Of a DNA stretch of 64,000 nucleotides, positions 12,815-25,253 are shown one piece after another. A program made the translations under genes and the position numbers. The stretch's first letter is position 1. Each line of letters starts with the position of its first letter. The DNA lies in assembly GCA_013180625.2 (NCBI GenBank), contig SNVD02013943.1:780690-844689 (forward strand). Direction: 5' to 3'. The notes below the pieces were generated by a model. The model saw only the letters and a program-made list of their open reading frames with translations, did not search any database and was not told where the DNA came from. The DNA is from Boswellia sacra (lineage: Eukaryota; Streptophyta; Magnoliopsida; Sapindales; Burseraceae).

Positions 12815-13826
12815 AGTAGTACTACTCTTACAAACTCTTTATACAAAATTATGTATACAAACTAATGTGGCACCACTGTGTAGGGTAAGGGAGTAAAAAA
12901 TTAGACCCTAAAGGATATGAGTAGGGTAAGGTTATGAGTCTAAATCCTACCCATATCCCACCCATACCTTTTAAACCCTTTAAAGACCTTATTAAATAAA
13001 TTATTATTACTAATTTAAATAAAATATAAAAATTTAATACCTAAAACATAAAACTATATCGTTTTAACATAACTTAAATACTCGACTCATTCATTCTCTT
13101 TCTTTTCTAAGATTGTTTGTTTACTTTGGGATTATTATAATTAGAGCAACAAAGATATATTGATTTCTAATATCAAATTTTTGGTTGACTTGATTTCGTT
13201 GCATAGAAAATATCATATTTTATAAGCTTTATCTTAATATAATATATGTTAGTTTTCTTCTATGTAATATTTCTACTTTTTTTCTTTCATTTAATTTCTA
13301 TGCAGGTTTGATATAGATGAATTGCAAGAAGAAGATCATGAAGGCTTTTATATTTACTTTTTTATAGTATTTTTAGTTTTTTTAAAGTATTTTTTATATG
13401 AATTACAAGAAAAAGATCACAAAAGATTTTGTTAAGTGCTTTTTTAGTTAAAAGTTTTGAGTCGTTATCGGATTTTGTTTAATATAATTAAATTATTAAT
13501 ATTATTTTACAATCGACCCCTATGGATACCTTTTTATAAATGGGTAGGGTATAGTTTTTCATTAATTGTATAGGTAAGGCGTGGGTATGAATCTTAATAT
13601 CGTTCAAGAATATGGATATGGTATAGATGTTATTTTTTTTAATGAGGGTAGATTATGAATACTGCCATACCCTACCCAACCCATTGCCATTCCTAGGCAC
13701 CACTCAAATATTCACACATCATCACTCTTCATTAAACAAATTGATATCCACTACTTCAATCAATTTATGACATTTTAGTTTGTATACAAGAGTTTGCATA
13801 TAAAGTTTATAAAACTAGCATTGCTC
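12815..13826. mobile_element. MITE split by a nested hAT element
   Basis: The left arm (TCTTACAAACTCTTTATACA and on to TATACAAACT) pairs with the inverted right arm (AGTTTGTATACAAGAGTTTG and on to CTAGCATTGCTC). This is the ACAAACTCTTTRTACAAA family; a related shorter copy is at 16762-16945. The element at 12877-13695 lies inside it, flanked by GGCACCAC on both sides. Removing the insert restores one roughly 190-bp foldback element. Confidence 0.6.
12877..13695 (-). mobile_element. non-autonomous hAT-like element, copy 1
   Basis: 819 bp flanked by a perfect 8-bp direct repeat GGCACCAC (12869-12876 and 13696-13703), the target-site size expected for hAT. The right end reads, inward, TAGGAATGGCAATGGGTTGG; the left end is decayed. 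It is the inverse-orientation relative of 23420-24313, sharing the GGGTA-rich ends and the interior (for example the TTTCGTTGCATAGAAAATAT block). No transposase ORF. Confidence 0.8.
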
Positions 13827-14289
13827 AAAAAAAAAAAAAATCATACCATGACTAATATTTGGGACTTTACAAAAAATTTGGAGATGGGGAACCTCAAGTA
13901 ACTAAATTGACTTTTGACCTTTTGAGGCCATATGGAAATTTAGGGCCTTGACTGCCTCTGCTGCCTGTAAATTAGGCCGGCCGTGGGTCAAAAACGCAAA
14001 ATATCAAGAGAAAAAAAAAATATTTTCGGAGTTAAATAGGTTGGAGCAATGAAGAGACAAATTAGTGTTAATTCTTGATTTTACTCCTCTCATTTATATT
14101 CTTTAGATATATCACTGCCCTCTTATTGGTAACTTTTTTGAATTTTTTTCTTTTTTCTTTTTATTAAATTTGGTTGGCGATTAGAGGTTGAGGTGGATGA
14201 CAAACAAATCCTCATCTGATGGGCAACCATTGAGAGAGCATCAGACAATCAAAACTCAACTAACTTGATTTGACTTTGGATTCTATAAG

Positions 14290-14603
14290 GAGTGATACTA
14301 CTGCACCCCATTTTTAAGTTAAAGGAACCCCACCTCCTATTATACCCCAATTAAAAATTAAAAAATAGAATTTTCTCTTGTCGTACCCTTTAGACTCCAT
14401 AAAAGACCTTCCTATATCCTTTTCATAATAGAGACCCCAATTTTGTCCCCATAGTTATCTAGAAAATAAATTAAAAACAAACTCGGTTAATAATATATTG
14501 GTTATTTAAGTAATTTAATTAAGAGATAAATTTGTAAATAAAAAAATTAAAAAAGTGGGATTCCTTTAATTAGCTCAAAGGTGGGAGCAAATAGTATCAA
14601 CTC
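14290..14603. mobile_element. MITE with roughly 45-bp terminal inverted repeats
   Basis: The left end (GAGTGATACTACTGCACCCC, then AAAGGAACCCCAC) matches the inverted right end (GAGTTGATACTATTTGCTCC, then AAAGGAATCCCAC). About 314 bp, AT-rich interior, no ORF. No convincing target duplication, so the superfamily is open. Confidence 0.55.
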
Positions 14604-16761
14604 TCTAATTTATTAGATAAGAGACTTTCATTATAATAGATGAAATGGGCTTCCAAACTCAAGATGGGCTATGTGCTAAACTCACCTTACACAACTTTTT
14701 TCGTCTTCGTCACTTCTAGGTTGGCCCAATCATTAGTGACAGCGAATCCCAATCAATTATGAATTCTTTTAAGTACTATTACATTATGAAGTTTCTTAAT
14801 CAATTATGTCGTAAGGATATTGTAATTAAAACTTCTTATTTATTTCTGTAGTCATTATCTTTTGGAATTGCACAGAAAATCAGATTTTGTTCCATTCAAC
14901 GAAACTTGGAAGTAATAGGCATTCAATTTAAGAGTCTCTCTTTCATGCAAATCTTAGAGGAGAAATATACAAAAATGTGAATTTCTAATTGATATATTTA
15001 GTAATTTAATTTTGATAGTAATGTTTTTTAAATACGATATTGATTTATGCTCTAGATCCCTAAATTAACAATCACGCTCCATTTTTCAAATTTGGTAATG
15101 TTATTGAAAGCATGAAGTTAATGATGTGACATAAGAGATTAAATGGATGCTTGCTTTTCCATCTGAAGACCAAATTTGACTAATAATCAGACTGAATTTG
15201 GGTCTTCTATAAATATGTTTGAATAAAATAAAAAAAAATTTATATTTTACAGCTTTTATCCTAATGGATTCTCTATTGTGCAGGTTTCAAAATACCCTTC
15301 CTTTTTTTAACTATTTCCTATTTTACATATCTTTAATGCCTATTCAATCTCTTATAAAATCCTTTACCTTGGTTTAGATTATGAGATCAATTATTCATGC
15401 AACAAGCATGATATTAATCTGCAAATAAATTATTTCAAGCATCTTATTGATTTTATTTTTAAAATAATTTTTCTAATTCTCATTTGTTATTTTTTAATTA
15501 TATTGTTATTTTTTCACATAATTTCCAAGATACATTAATTAATAATATAATTTTTTTATGGCTCTAAAATCTTTTGATTTTGATTTCGATGAACGGACTA
15601 TTTGCAAATTTTTATATAACAATAAAATATTTAACATATATAATACTTCATAAGGATGTATATGTCAAATTACTAATTTTTAGATGTTTTCGGTTATTAA
15701 AAACAGACAACATTATACTTATTATCATATCCAAAAAAAATAAAATGCAAACATATTATTCAGATAACTATCTTTAGACTTATTCATATTACAATTAAAT
15801 TTAGATATATTTAGATTTTAGACAAAAAAACAAATGTCCCACAAGTCTTTTGGGTTTCTATTGAGAACAAATAGTCTATGTTTATTATATTAATGGGGTG
15901 AAGTCAGGCAAAGAAGAGGATTCCATTACTAAACCCATTTTTTTAAAGTATCCTCATCCCTATCCTATCCCATTTTCACTCTTAGGAATTGTGGTGACCC
16001 TGAAAATTTACATTTACTATCAAGATTTCCTTGCCTTATTCGATTTTCGCTCCATTTGATTCTAAATTTTAATTATAAAACTTTGATCTCATACTACGTC
16101 TACCACTCATTTATAATATTTTATACAATTCAAGTTGGCGCGACATTACTAGATGGATAAAAAAAAAATAAATGAGCTTAAATTGAATAAACATAGTAAT
16201 TATCCATTCAGTAATATCTTGCCAACTCACGTTGTATAATAAATATCGGGTTGTATAAAAAACCATTGCAAATGACTTATAGACATAGTGTTATTCTAAA
16301 ACTTTTAATAGTATAAATTATAATATTTGTATTTGCTAAAGGTTTAAAACAAAGGCAATAATAATAAACATAAAAATCTTTTTAAAAATTACAAGATTCC
16401 AAAAAATAAAGAAAAAAATTGTTAAGAAACTTTGTCCATTCATAAAAGAACAATTTTACGTTAAGAAAAGTATTATAATTTTAATTAAAAATATATGTAA
16501 AATTTTAATTATTATTTATTTTCGTACATAATACCCATATGTGCGGTGTGATGGGTCAAGAGTTAGGATTCTATAGTTGAGAGTGGAGGCATTCAAACTC
16601 AAATCCACTTCATTGGTGGATCACCCCTGTTCTTTTCAATTACTTTTAGAGACTTCGCGTTTTTGGTAAACATTATACAAATCTGTATTATTTCATTACC
16701 TCTAGTTAAAAATAATAATAATAGTAATAATAAAGTTGCCACTATACATTCAATATAACTT
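14604..16761. other. AT-rich intergenic region
   Basis: No gene recognised. Contains the MITE-like copy B (15145-15840). The block around 16540-16620 is less AT-rich but shows no identifiable feature. Confidence 0.5.
15145..15840. mobile_element. MITE-like element, copy B of the 9103-9651 family
   Basis: The left end GGATGCTTGCTTTTCCATCT and the inverted right end GGGACATTTGTTTTTTTGTC correspond to the ends of copy A. The interior shares the TATATGTCAAATTA block and the TTATTAAAAA region. No ORF. Copy B is about 150 bp longer and more decayed at its tips. Confidence 0.45.
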
Positions 16762-16945
16762 AGAATAATTACACTTACAAACTCTTTGTACAAATTTTTG
16801 TTTTACAAAATGAGTAGCATTACAAATAAATTAGTGAATTTAAAACTTTTAACTCAATAATAAAGGCTGGTTTATAGCAATAATGTAATAATATCATATC
16901 AATTTGTATAAGAAATTTTTGTAAATATAACACTACTCATTATAA
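16762..16945. mobile_element. short MITE of the ACAAACTCTTTRTACAAA family
   Basis: The left arm (ACACTTACAAACTCTTTGTA) and inverted right arm (ending TTTGTAAATATAACACTACT) form a foldback related to the outer element at 12815-13826. A further half copy (TTTGTATAAGAAGTTTTTGC) is at about 17708-17740. Confidence 0.45.
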
Positions 16946-16994
16946 TATCTCATCTTAAAAAGAAAGAATTTGGAAAGAGCATCGTTACTCAAAT

Positions 16995-17505
16995 ATTATT
17001 TATAAGTAAAAGTTAAAAATAAATGAATCGATAATAATCTTATCCATAAGATTAAGTCATATAGGTTATATCTGTTTAGTTTTATGTTTAAAACTATTCA
17101 AATTATAAAATTTCTAATGTCTTACTTGATTTTTTTTTTTTGAAAAAAATAAAAAGAGAACAACTTAATTACAAACTGCGCCCAAGTTAGGAGCTTCCAA
17201 ATACTAGAAGTTAACGCATTTGGATTAACTTAATTAAAGTATTAATCAATCCAATTCATTGACAGATGAATTTGAGGAGTTTTGTTTGTTGCGTAAAAGC
17301 AAACCATTGCTTCCTGAATTTTATATATTTAGTTGTCGATTTTAAGTTATAAGTACTCATTTTGGATAAGATTTTTTCTGTTTTTTTGTCAAAATCTCTC
17401 CCATAAGAATAATCAAAGAAACTTTATTGTTATTTTATTGCTTTCATTTAATTCATTATAGTTGTTTGATCACGTAATAATCATTTTTTTAATAGCATAA
17501 TATTC
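16995..17505 (+). repeat. left unit of a roughly 510-bp direct duplication
   Basis: Aligns collinearly with 18728-19240 at an offset of about 1735 bp. Shared landmarks are CAAGTTAGGAGCTTCCAAAT, TTTTGTTTGTTGCGTAAA and AATCAAAGAAACTTTAT. The copies are diverged by substitutions and small indels. The unit is non-coding and does not have the TG..CA ends of an LTR. Confidence 0.75.
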
Positions 17506-18727
17506 CTCGGAAAGTGGATTAAGGTTTGAACGGATTGATACACATGGGACTCCCTTAACTATGAATTCTCTAATGGTTGACGTATGAATTTTATGAGGCT
17601 TACGTCCTTATGAAGTATTATCCACTTTGGATCAAAGCCGCATGATTTTGTCTTGGAAATACCTCTCCTTAGGGAAAGGGAGTAAAAATCATGTAAGAAT
17701 ACTATATAATTTGTATAAGAAGTTTTTGCAAATATAGCACCACTCATTATGACATCTCATCTTAAAAGAAAGAAAGTTATTCTCATATTTTCTCTTTTAA
17801 GACATTTTACATTTTTTTTAAGTTAATAATTAACCATTAATTGAAATAGGTTTAATATATTAAAAACATTTGAGACTTAAGAAGACAATATATATTTAAA
17901 GACAACAATCGACAATATCCAATCATATATTCAATAAGAGTAATAATAGACATAAAAATAAGCTATAACAATATTAATAAGTACCTTCAAATTTTATCTT
18001 ACTCTCACTTAGAGAATAACTATATATTTTTAATCAATTATTTTATTGAATTTGTATTAAAATCATCATTAATTAAATTTAACCCTAGCAAAAATATGAA
18101 AAGACAATTTTATCCTTCTAATATATAAACTAAAAAATTAAAAAAATATTATTTCAAAAATAACTAAACCTTAATAAAAAAAACTTAAAATTCTCAAATT
18201 ATCAAAAAATATCAACCTCTCCGTCTCTTCTTTCCCTCTTCCAATAAATTTATCGCTCAGGCGTGTTGGCAGGTGGGATTGAAAAAGCGTAACTAAGAAT
18301 AAAAATGTTAATATGGAAACATCAAACTGGAGGAATAGAGCCTGCTTTCATAGGCAATGGGTTTCGGATTCTTTTAAGGGCGTTTGTGGTGGCCGCCACT
18401 TTGGAATGGTGAGGGGTGGCTGGGTATATGGGTTTTCAGGGTGTGGTGGCGGCTTTTGGGTTGGGTTATTTAGGGTTTTTTTCTTAATTTATTTTAACAA
18501 AAAAATATGAATTTTGAAATTTGATTTTATTTTTAGATATAAAATTCTTATATTACCCCAACCAGTTAGTTTAAATTTTAACGAAAAACATTAAATGATT
18601 TTAATATAAGTTCAGGAGTGTGATTTATTAAAAATACATAATTATTCTTTGAGTGAGATTAAAGCAAAACTGAATTGTACTTATTAATATTATCCCAAAA
18701 TAAATATATCCTATTGATATGACAAAA

Positions 18728-19240
18728 TATTATTAGATAAGTAAAAGTTAATAATAAATGAATTGATAACAATCTTAGCCAAAAGATAAGGTCATGAGTT
18801 GTATATTTAAAACTACTCAATTTGTAAATTACCTAATGTCTTATTTAATTTTTTTTATTATCTGATGTCTTTTTTTTTGGAAAAAATAAAAAGAGAACAA
18901 TTTAATTACAAATTGCCCAAGTTAGGAGCTTCCAAATATCAGAAGTTAACCAATTTGGATTAAGTTAATTAAAGTATTAAGTAATGCAAATCATTGACAG
19001 ATCAATGTGAGGTGTTTTGTTTGTTGCGTAAAGCAAACCATTTGCTTACTAAATTCTATATATTTAGGTATCGATTTTACGTTATAACTACTCATTTTGG
19101 ATAAGTTTTTTTTTTTGGTCAAATTCTCTTCCATAAGCATAATCAAAGAAACTTTATCGTTATTTTATTGCTTTCGTTTTAATAATTTATTATAGTTTTT
19201 TGATCACATAATAATCATTTTTTATTAACAACATAATATT
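18728..19240 (+). repeat. right unit of a roughly 510-bp direct duplication
   Basis: Partner of 16995-17505. About 1.2 kb of AT-rich DNA separates the copies and contains no recognised gene. Confidence 0.75.
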
Positions 19241-21179
19241 CAAAATATATACTTTGACGTATACGTGGTTTAAAGTTTCTTACTTAATATTTTAATACAA
19301 ATTTTCAATAGTTAAGTTATGTTTCTTTAGATCTTAATTCAAGGAAATGTATATTTAAAATTTTAATATGTATCAAAATTTTTATCAGTTAAAATTCTAA
19401 ACTACAAAAGTCCAGACTAGCAAATAGTTATGTAGATTATTAATATTTTGATATAAATTGGTTCTAATTCAACAAACCCTTATAATGAGTCAAAATATAT
19501 TTTATTAAATTTCAATTAAAGTGATTAAAATATTTCTAAAATGCTAAATATAAAGAAAAATCCTTTAAAATGATATAGATTTAAAAAAATAACATTTTAT
19601 TAAAGAAAAAAATTATATATAATTTAAAAAATTTACCCAGTATATTGTTTTACTGGATAGTAGTGTCGTAATTACCAAGTGCACAATTACGTATTTCATT
19701 TTTTATTATTCATAATTAAATTAAATAATTAACTATTCAATTTAATATTTTTAGTGTATTTTTAACTTTTAAAATTTTTATAATTAACAAGCCCTTGGAT
19801 CTTGGATGTGAGTAAACTATTGACTAGACTGTGATCTGAGAATTATTATTCACCCATATCATTAGTAACTTGGCTGTTTTGATTTAAGAATTTAATCAAT
19901 TTATTCATTTAATTGTTACCTTTAACATAAGCTTATTGGCTATAAGAGAGGTCTGTAGATTGTCAAGACTATGAATTGTCATGTAGATTTCGATCTATGG
20001 AGGTGCAAGGAATCACCCATGTTTTTAAAAACCTTGGGAGTAAAATGATTACAGTAAAGGGTCTTCAAAAATATTTTGTAAACAAAATAGAATCCATTAA
20101 TATTTAGGTATATATATGCAAAATTTAATTTTATGAGGAAATTGGTGTGACCATAAATTTGGAATACATGTAACTGGATTGAGTTAATTAATCACCATGT
20201 GGAAATTGTGGAAGTGTCGATGGTTCCCGCTTAGTCATTTGGGTATGATGTTACCAGATTCAATGGCATAATATCACTCTTCTAGCCCCACTTAGAAGCC
20301 ACTACCCATGCCCACATTATTGATTAATGATTAATCATGTTACTTTTATATTGGATGTGTTTCTTTCGTACGTTTCATATGGCTTTTTTTAGTACCCAAA
20401 AAAATGTTATATTTTGGTGACACGTACTAACATTCAAACCCAACAATCAAACTAGATAATGGTAATTTTGAGTATGCTATCACAATATTGATCAAGCGAA
20501 GTTAAAATGGAAAATTTTGAAAGCATCCAAAATTTAAATGTGGGTTCAAAGAAAATTTGCCCCTAAAAATTCATATAGCATGGCCCAATGTCGATTCTCG
20601 GATATTGTTGGATGCTGACAGACACTTATTGGACATTATTGGATGTTGTCGATATTATTTGATATACATATCGGACATTATCATACATTATGAGACACTA
20701 TCCAATACACAACCGTCAGACAGGGTCATAACATATAAATTTTTAGAGATATGATCATTTATTCAATTTTTTTCAAGTTAAAATGAGAAAAACCGTTCAA
20801 CTAAAGTAAAATTAATTGTAAGGAGTCAAGCTAAATAAATTTAAACTTTTTACAATAATTTATAATCATCTATTTATTCAAATCTAATGGATTTGAATGG
20901 ATAAGTTAACATTTACCATAATTACCTCTTAAATTCTCTTACATTAGTTAGATTGGAATAAAATAATGGTTATGGATTAATAAAAAAAATTTAAGTTTAT
21001 ATTGTCTAATCCAATTATAAATAAGATGGTAATTAAAGTAAAATATTATAAGATATAATAATAATACAAACTCATATATATAAATTAACATAATTCAACA
21101 TATTCATTCCTATATCATCAACTTTTATTAAATAAGTTAATTTTATATATATTATAATTATCTTATGGCAGATTAATTA
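19241..21179. other. AT-rich intergenic region
   Basis: No gene recognised. A loosely repetitive patch with GGACATTATTGGATGTTG-like motifs lies at about 20590-20705. Otherwise nothing identifiable up to the left terminus of the MULE. Confidence 0.5.
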
Positions 21180-21639
21180 AGAAAAAATTTCATAAATGGT
21201 CATGAGGTTTGCTCGTAATGTTATTTGATTTTGAAAAATTGAAAAGGAAAAGTAATTATCGAGTAAAGACACGTGGCGTGACAGATTTTATCTAATAGAA
21301 AATAGGTTGACTCTTTGGCGGTGCTGTAACTTGTTGGGAAAACGAGCGGTTGAGGCGATCGTGGCTGAAAAGCGCAAAGCAGGAGCTAAGGTGACTTTTT
21401 GGTGGTGGAGACGACTCATTCAAATACCAGGCATCGTTCGGTTCTCTCTCTTTGGCGATGTTGTGTAGGGGCGGGAAAACGAAAGGAGGCAAAGTTGGCT
21501 GGAAAGCGAGGAGAAGACGGTCTACGGTGACATTATTTTGGTGGAGCCTACTAGGGGAAGGTAAGTCATTGATTGCTCTGTTAACTTTTGTTTTTGGTTG
21601 TTTTTGGTCATGCCTGGATTGTTTGTTACTGTAGTGGCA

Positions 21640-22270
21640 GTGATCAGTGTGGTTTTCCATTTTTGTAAGAGTAAAATCCACGGGACTGAAAGGTCAGTGG
21701 AGAAAGGAGAAATTTTTTTGTTCGAATATGTCTTTTATTTTTCAAAGGTGGCTTTTTTTTCGGTTTAAACGGGTTGGATGGTCATGCATGTTGCTGTAGT
21801 GACTATGTAGGGCTTAGTTTAAACGTGTGATTGTGGCTTTTTTTTTTTTGAGTAAAACCCACAGGTATGAAATGCTTGTGGTGAAAGATGATTTTTTTTT
21901 TTGGTTGAATGTGGGTATTTTTGTTAAAGATTGTCTTTTTTTGTTTAAAAGGTGTGGATGGTCCTTCATAGAGTGCGACTTGAGTGTAATATGCTATATC
22001 TTTGTCAGTGTTGCATGTTTTTAGAATTTTCATTCCAGTAAAACCCACGGTCTGAAAGATCTATGGAAAAAAAAATTACATTTTGTTCTTCTATATGGGA
22101 GTGTCTATTAAAATTGGCACCTTTTTTATATTAAAGCGGTTTGGATGGTCATGAACTGAGTATTTGTTGCTAAGTTTTGTGTTTTATAATGTTTTTGTTA
22201 TTTGGTTTGAGTATAAGGCACGGTTGAAGAAGCTCTTTGATGGAAGAGTTTTTTTTTTTTTTTTTTTTGG
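21640..22270 (+). repeat. imperfect tandem repeats in the MULE 5' subterminal region
   Basis: Three to four degenerate units of about 180 bp. Each holds a GTAAAACCCAC-type core followed by TGAAAG, a T-rich tract, and TTTGGATGGTC/GTTGGATGGTC. Cores are at about 21670, 21853 and 22039, with a weaker one at about 22210. Confidence 0.6.
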
Positions 22271-22399
22271 TTGTGTGTTACTTTGAAAATCTATTGCTCG
22301 TTAAAGATGATTAATGGTGTTTTGCTTTTATTGTTTACAGGGGTGCTATAGTGCTGTAATGATAATTTTTGTCTTGTTTTCATTGTCGTTGTATTTTTC

Positions 22400-22620
22400 T
22401 ATATGAGCAAGTTCTTGATGAATTAACGTATGGTTATTTTTGAATGAGTTTGTATATGGTATTGTGATATTATTCTTGTTGAACAAGTTAATGATGAATT
22501 TTAATTTTTCTTTTTGAGCAAGTTTATGATGAATTTATTATTGTTGAGAAAGTTTATGATGAATTTTTCTTGTTGACCAAGTAAATGATGAATTATGTAT
22601 ATGAAATATTATGTTGAGCA
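22400..22620 (+). repeat. short tandem motif GAGCAAGTTTATGATGAATT
   Basis: At least five diverged copies of a roughly 20-nt motif (variants GAACAAGTTAATGATGAATT, GAGAAAGTTTATGATGAATT, GACCAAGTAAATGATGAATT), just upstream of the transposase-coding region. Function unknown. Confidence 0.6.
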
Positions 22621-23419
22621 AGTTTAGTTAAATCTGTTGTATAATTATTGTGTGGGAAAGAGATATTTGTATTTTTGTTGGTGAGAAGCCATGTTGATGG
22701 CTTTGCAATCATTGTTTAATGGTGGTATTTTAATGACCAAACACCTTACATTCCAGACCCCATGGGTCCCGCTGTCCATGACACCCAAACCTCTTTAAAT
22801 ATTACGTTTGTGAACATTGACAATATCCCTAGTTTTGAAGCTGATATGCAAACTAAAAATGGCCAGAATGATACTATACATGAAACTGAAACCAGTGACT
22901 CAGATGATGAGTCTAATGAATCAACCCACCCAAATGATAATGCCAATTCTGACCTAGCAGACCACATTAGGTAGTTGCTTGATGAGATCACCATTGGAGT
23001 GATGATGAGGGGATTCAGGATAGGCAAATAGAGTGGGTAAGGGTGGTGAGGGGTATGATAGGGAATGGAATCGTGCGAAAAAGTTTGCTAGTGATGGTTT
23101 AGAAGGGTACCAATCAAGTGATGAAGATTATATAGGTAGTGATAGTGAAGATGAAGGGCCAATAGCAAGGATGCCTAGGAAAATTAGGGGGAAACCATTT
23201 GTTAATCATGGTGATGATAGAGATTTTGATTTCAAAGTTGGGGACATTTTCAAAACAGTAGATGACTTTAGAATTGCGTTGAAAGACTATTCAGTTTTGG
23301 CTGGATGTAACATTAAAAGAGTTAAGAGTGCAACAAATAAAGTGACAGCCAAATGTTTTGCTGAAGGGTGTTCATGGAGAATTCATGCTTCTAAGCTACT
23401 AGATGGACATAGTTTCATG

Positions 23420-24313
23420 TAGGAATGGTAATGGGTAGGGTAGGGTAGGGTATGGAATGGATACTTATTAAAAAATTGATATCTATACCCTAACCATACC
23501 CTTGAAGGGTCTTAAGGTTTATACCCGTGCCTTGCCTATATCCATTAATGAAAAACCATACCCTACCCATTTATAAAAAAATATCCATAGGGGTTGATCG
23601 TAAAACAATATTAATAATTTAACATTAAACGAAGTCCAAACATGACTCAAAACTTCTAACTAAAAAAGCACTTAACAAAAGCCTTTATGATCTTTTTCTT
23701 GTAATTCATCTAAAAAACACTTAACACTTAACCACCAAAAAAAGAAAAAACCTGAAAAGACTATAAAAAAGTAAATATAAAAACTTTCATGGTCTTTTTG
23801 TTGCAATTCATCTATATCAAACTTGCGTAGAAATTAAATGAAGGAAAAAAAATAGAAATATTATATAGAGGAAAACTAAAGTATATTATATTAAGATAAA
23901 GCTTATAAAATATGATATTTTCTATGCAACGAAATCAAGTCAACTGAAAATTTGATATTAGAAATCAATATTTCTTTGTTGCTCTAATTATAATAATCCC
24001 AAAGTAAACAAACAATCTTAGAAAAGAAAAAGAATGAATGAGTCGAGTATTTAAGTTATGTTAAAACGACGTAGTTTTATGTTTTAGGTATTAAATTTTT
24101 GTATTTTATTTAAATTAATAATAATTTATTTACTAGGGTCTTTAAAGGGTATAAAGGTGTGGATAGGGTTTAAACTCATAATCTTACTCTACCCATATCC
24201 TTTAGGGTCTAATTTTTTATATCCTTACCCTACCCATATTCATCAAAGTGATATACATACCCTCTCTATAAGGATATGGGTTTGCAGGTACGTGGATAAA
24301 ATTGCCATTCCTA
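23420..24313 (+). mobile_element. non-autonomous hAT-like element, copy 2, inside the MULE transposase
   Basis: 894 bp with inverted ends TAGGAATGGTAATGGGTAGG (left) and, read inward, TAGGAATGGCAATTTTATCC (right). The flanking octamers GTTTCATG and GTGGTATG are a decayed 8-bp target duplication. It is the inverse-orientation relative of 12877-13695. Its removal rejoins the transposase frame between the WRIHAS and VKNLN segments. Confidence 0.8.
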
Positions 24314-25253
24314 GTGGTATGGTGAAAAATCTTAATACCAAACACTCTTGTGAAAGAACAAACAACACTAATGAAGCAACATCTCCATGGATTCCAGAAA
24401 AATTCCTAGACACCATTAGGGCCATTCTAGATGTCCAGGTCAGGTATCTGGAGACTGAGTTAGAAAAAAAAAAGGGATAAAACTGAATAAGGAAAGACTG
24501 TATAGGGCAAAAAAGATAGCAATCCAACAGTTAGGTGATGATCATGCCAAATGTTTTTCCTTGCTGCATAAATATGCAAACCAGGTGTTAAAAACAAATC
24601 TTGGGGCCATTGCACAGATAATGGCAGAACAAGAGGGTCTCTCACAAGAACCTATTTTCAAAAGATTTTGTTGTCTTTTCTAGCACAAAAACTAGGATTT
24701 TTTACTGGATGTAAACCCTTCATAAGAGTTGATGGCTGTCATTTGAAAGGGGTTTTTGCGGGAATTGTAACTTCTGCAGTGGCTTTAGATGCCAATAGTG
24801 GCATCTTTCCTTTGGCTGTCATGGTGCGCGAGAGTGAAAACATTGATAGTTGGACTTTTTTCCTTCAAAAGCTATGGGACTATGGGGGTGAGGGGCAGAA
24901 GAGGACAGTTACATTCATGAGTGATAGACAGAAGGGTTTGGTTAAAGCTTTGGAGGACACATGGCCTCATTCATACAATAGATTTTGTGCTAGGCAAGTA
25001 TACACTAATTTCAGAAATAGGTGGTCTGGTGTGGATTTTAAAGACCTGTTTTGGATGGCTATTAGAGCCACCAACAGATGGCGCTTTAATTCTGCCATGG
25101 ATGAAGCAGCATACACCTACTTAAACAACATTCCAGCTAGTTATTGGTCTAGGCATGTATTTGACTATGATTTGAAATGTGATCATGTGGCCAACAATTT
25201 GATTGAGTCATTTAATAGCTGGTTAGGTGAGAATAGAAGAAAATCAATACTAA

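Noticed and set aside
21292..21681. 129-codon minus-strand ORF near the left end of the MULE
   Set aside because: Composition follows the GC-richer subterminal sequence; no domain or start context, and it conflicts with the tandem repeat layout.
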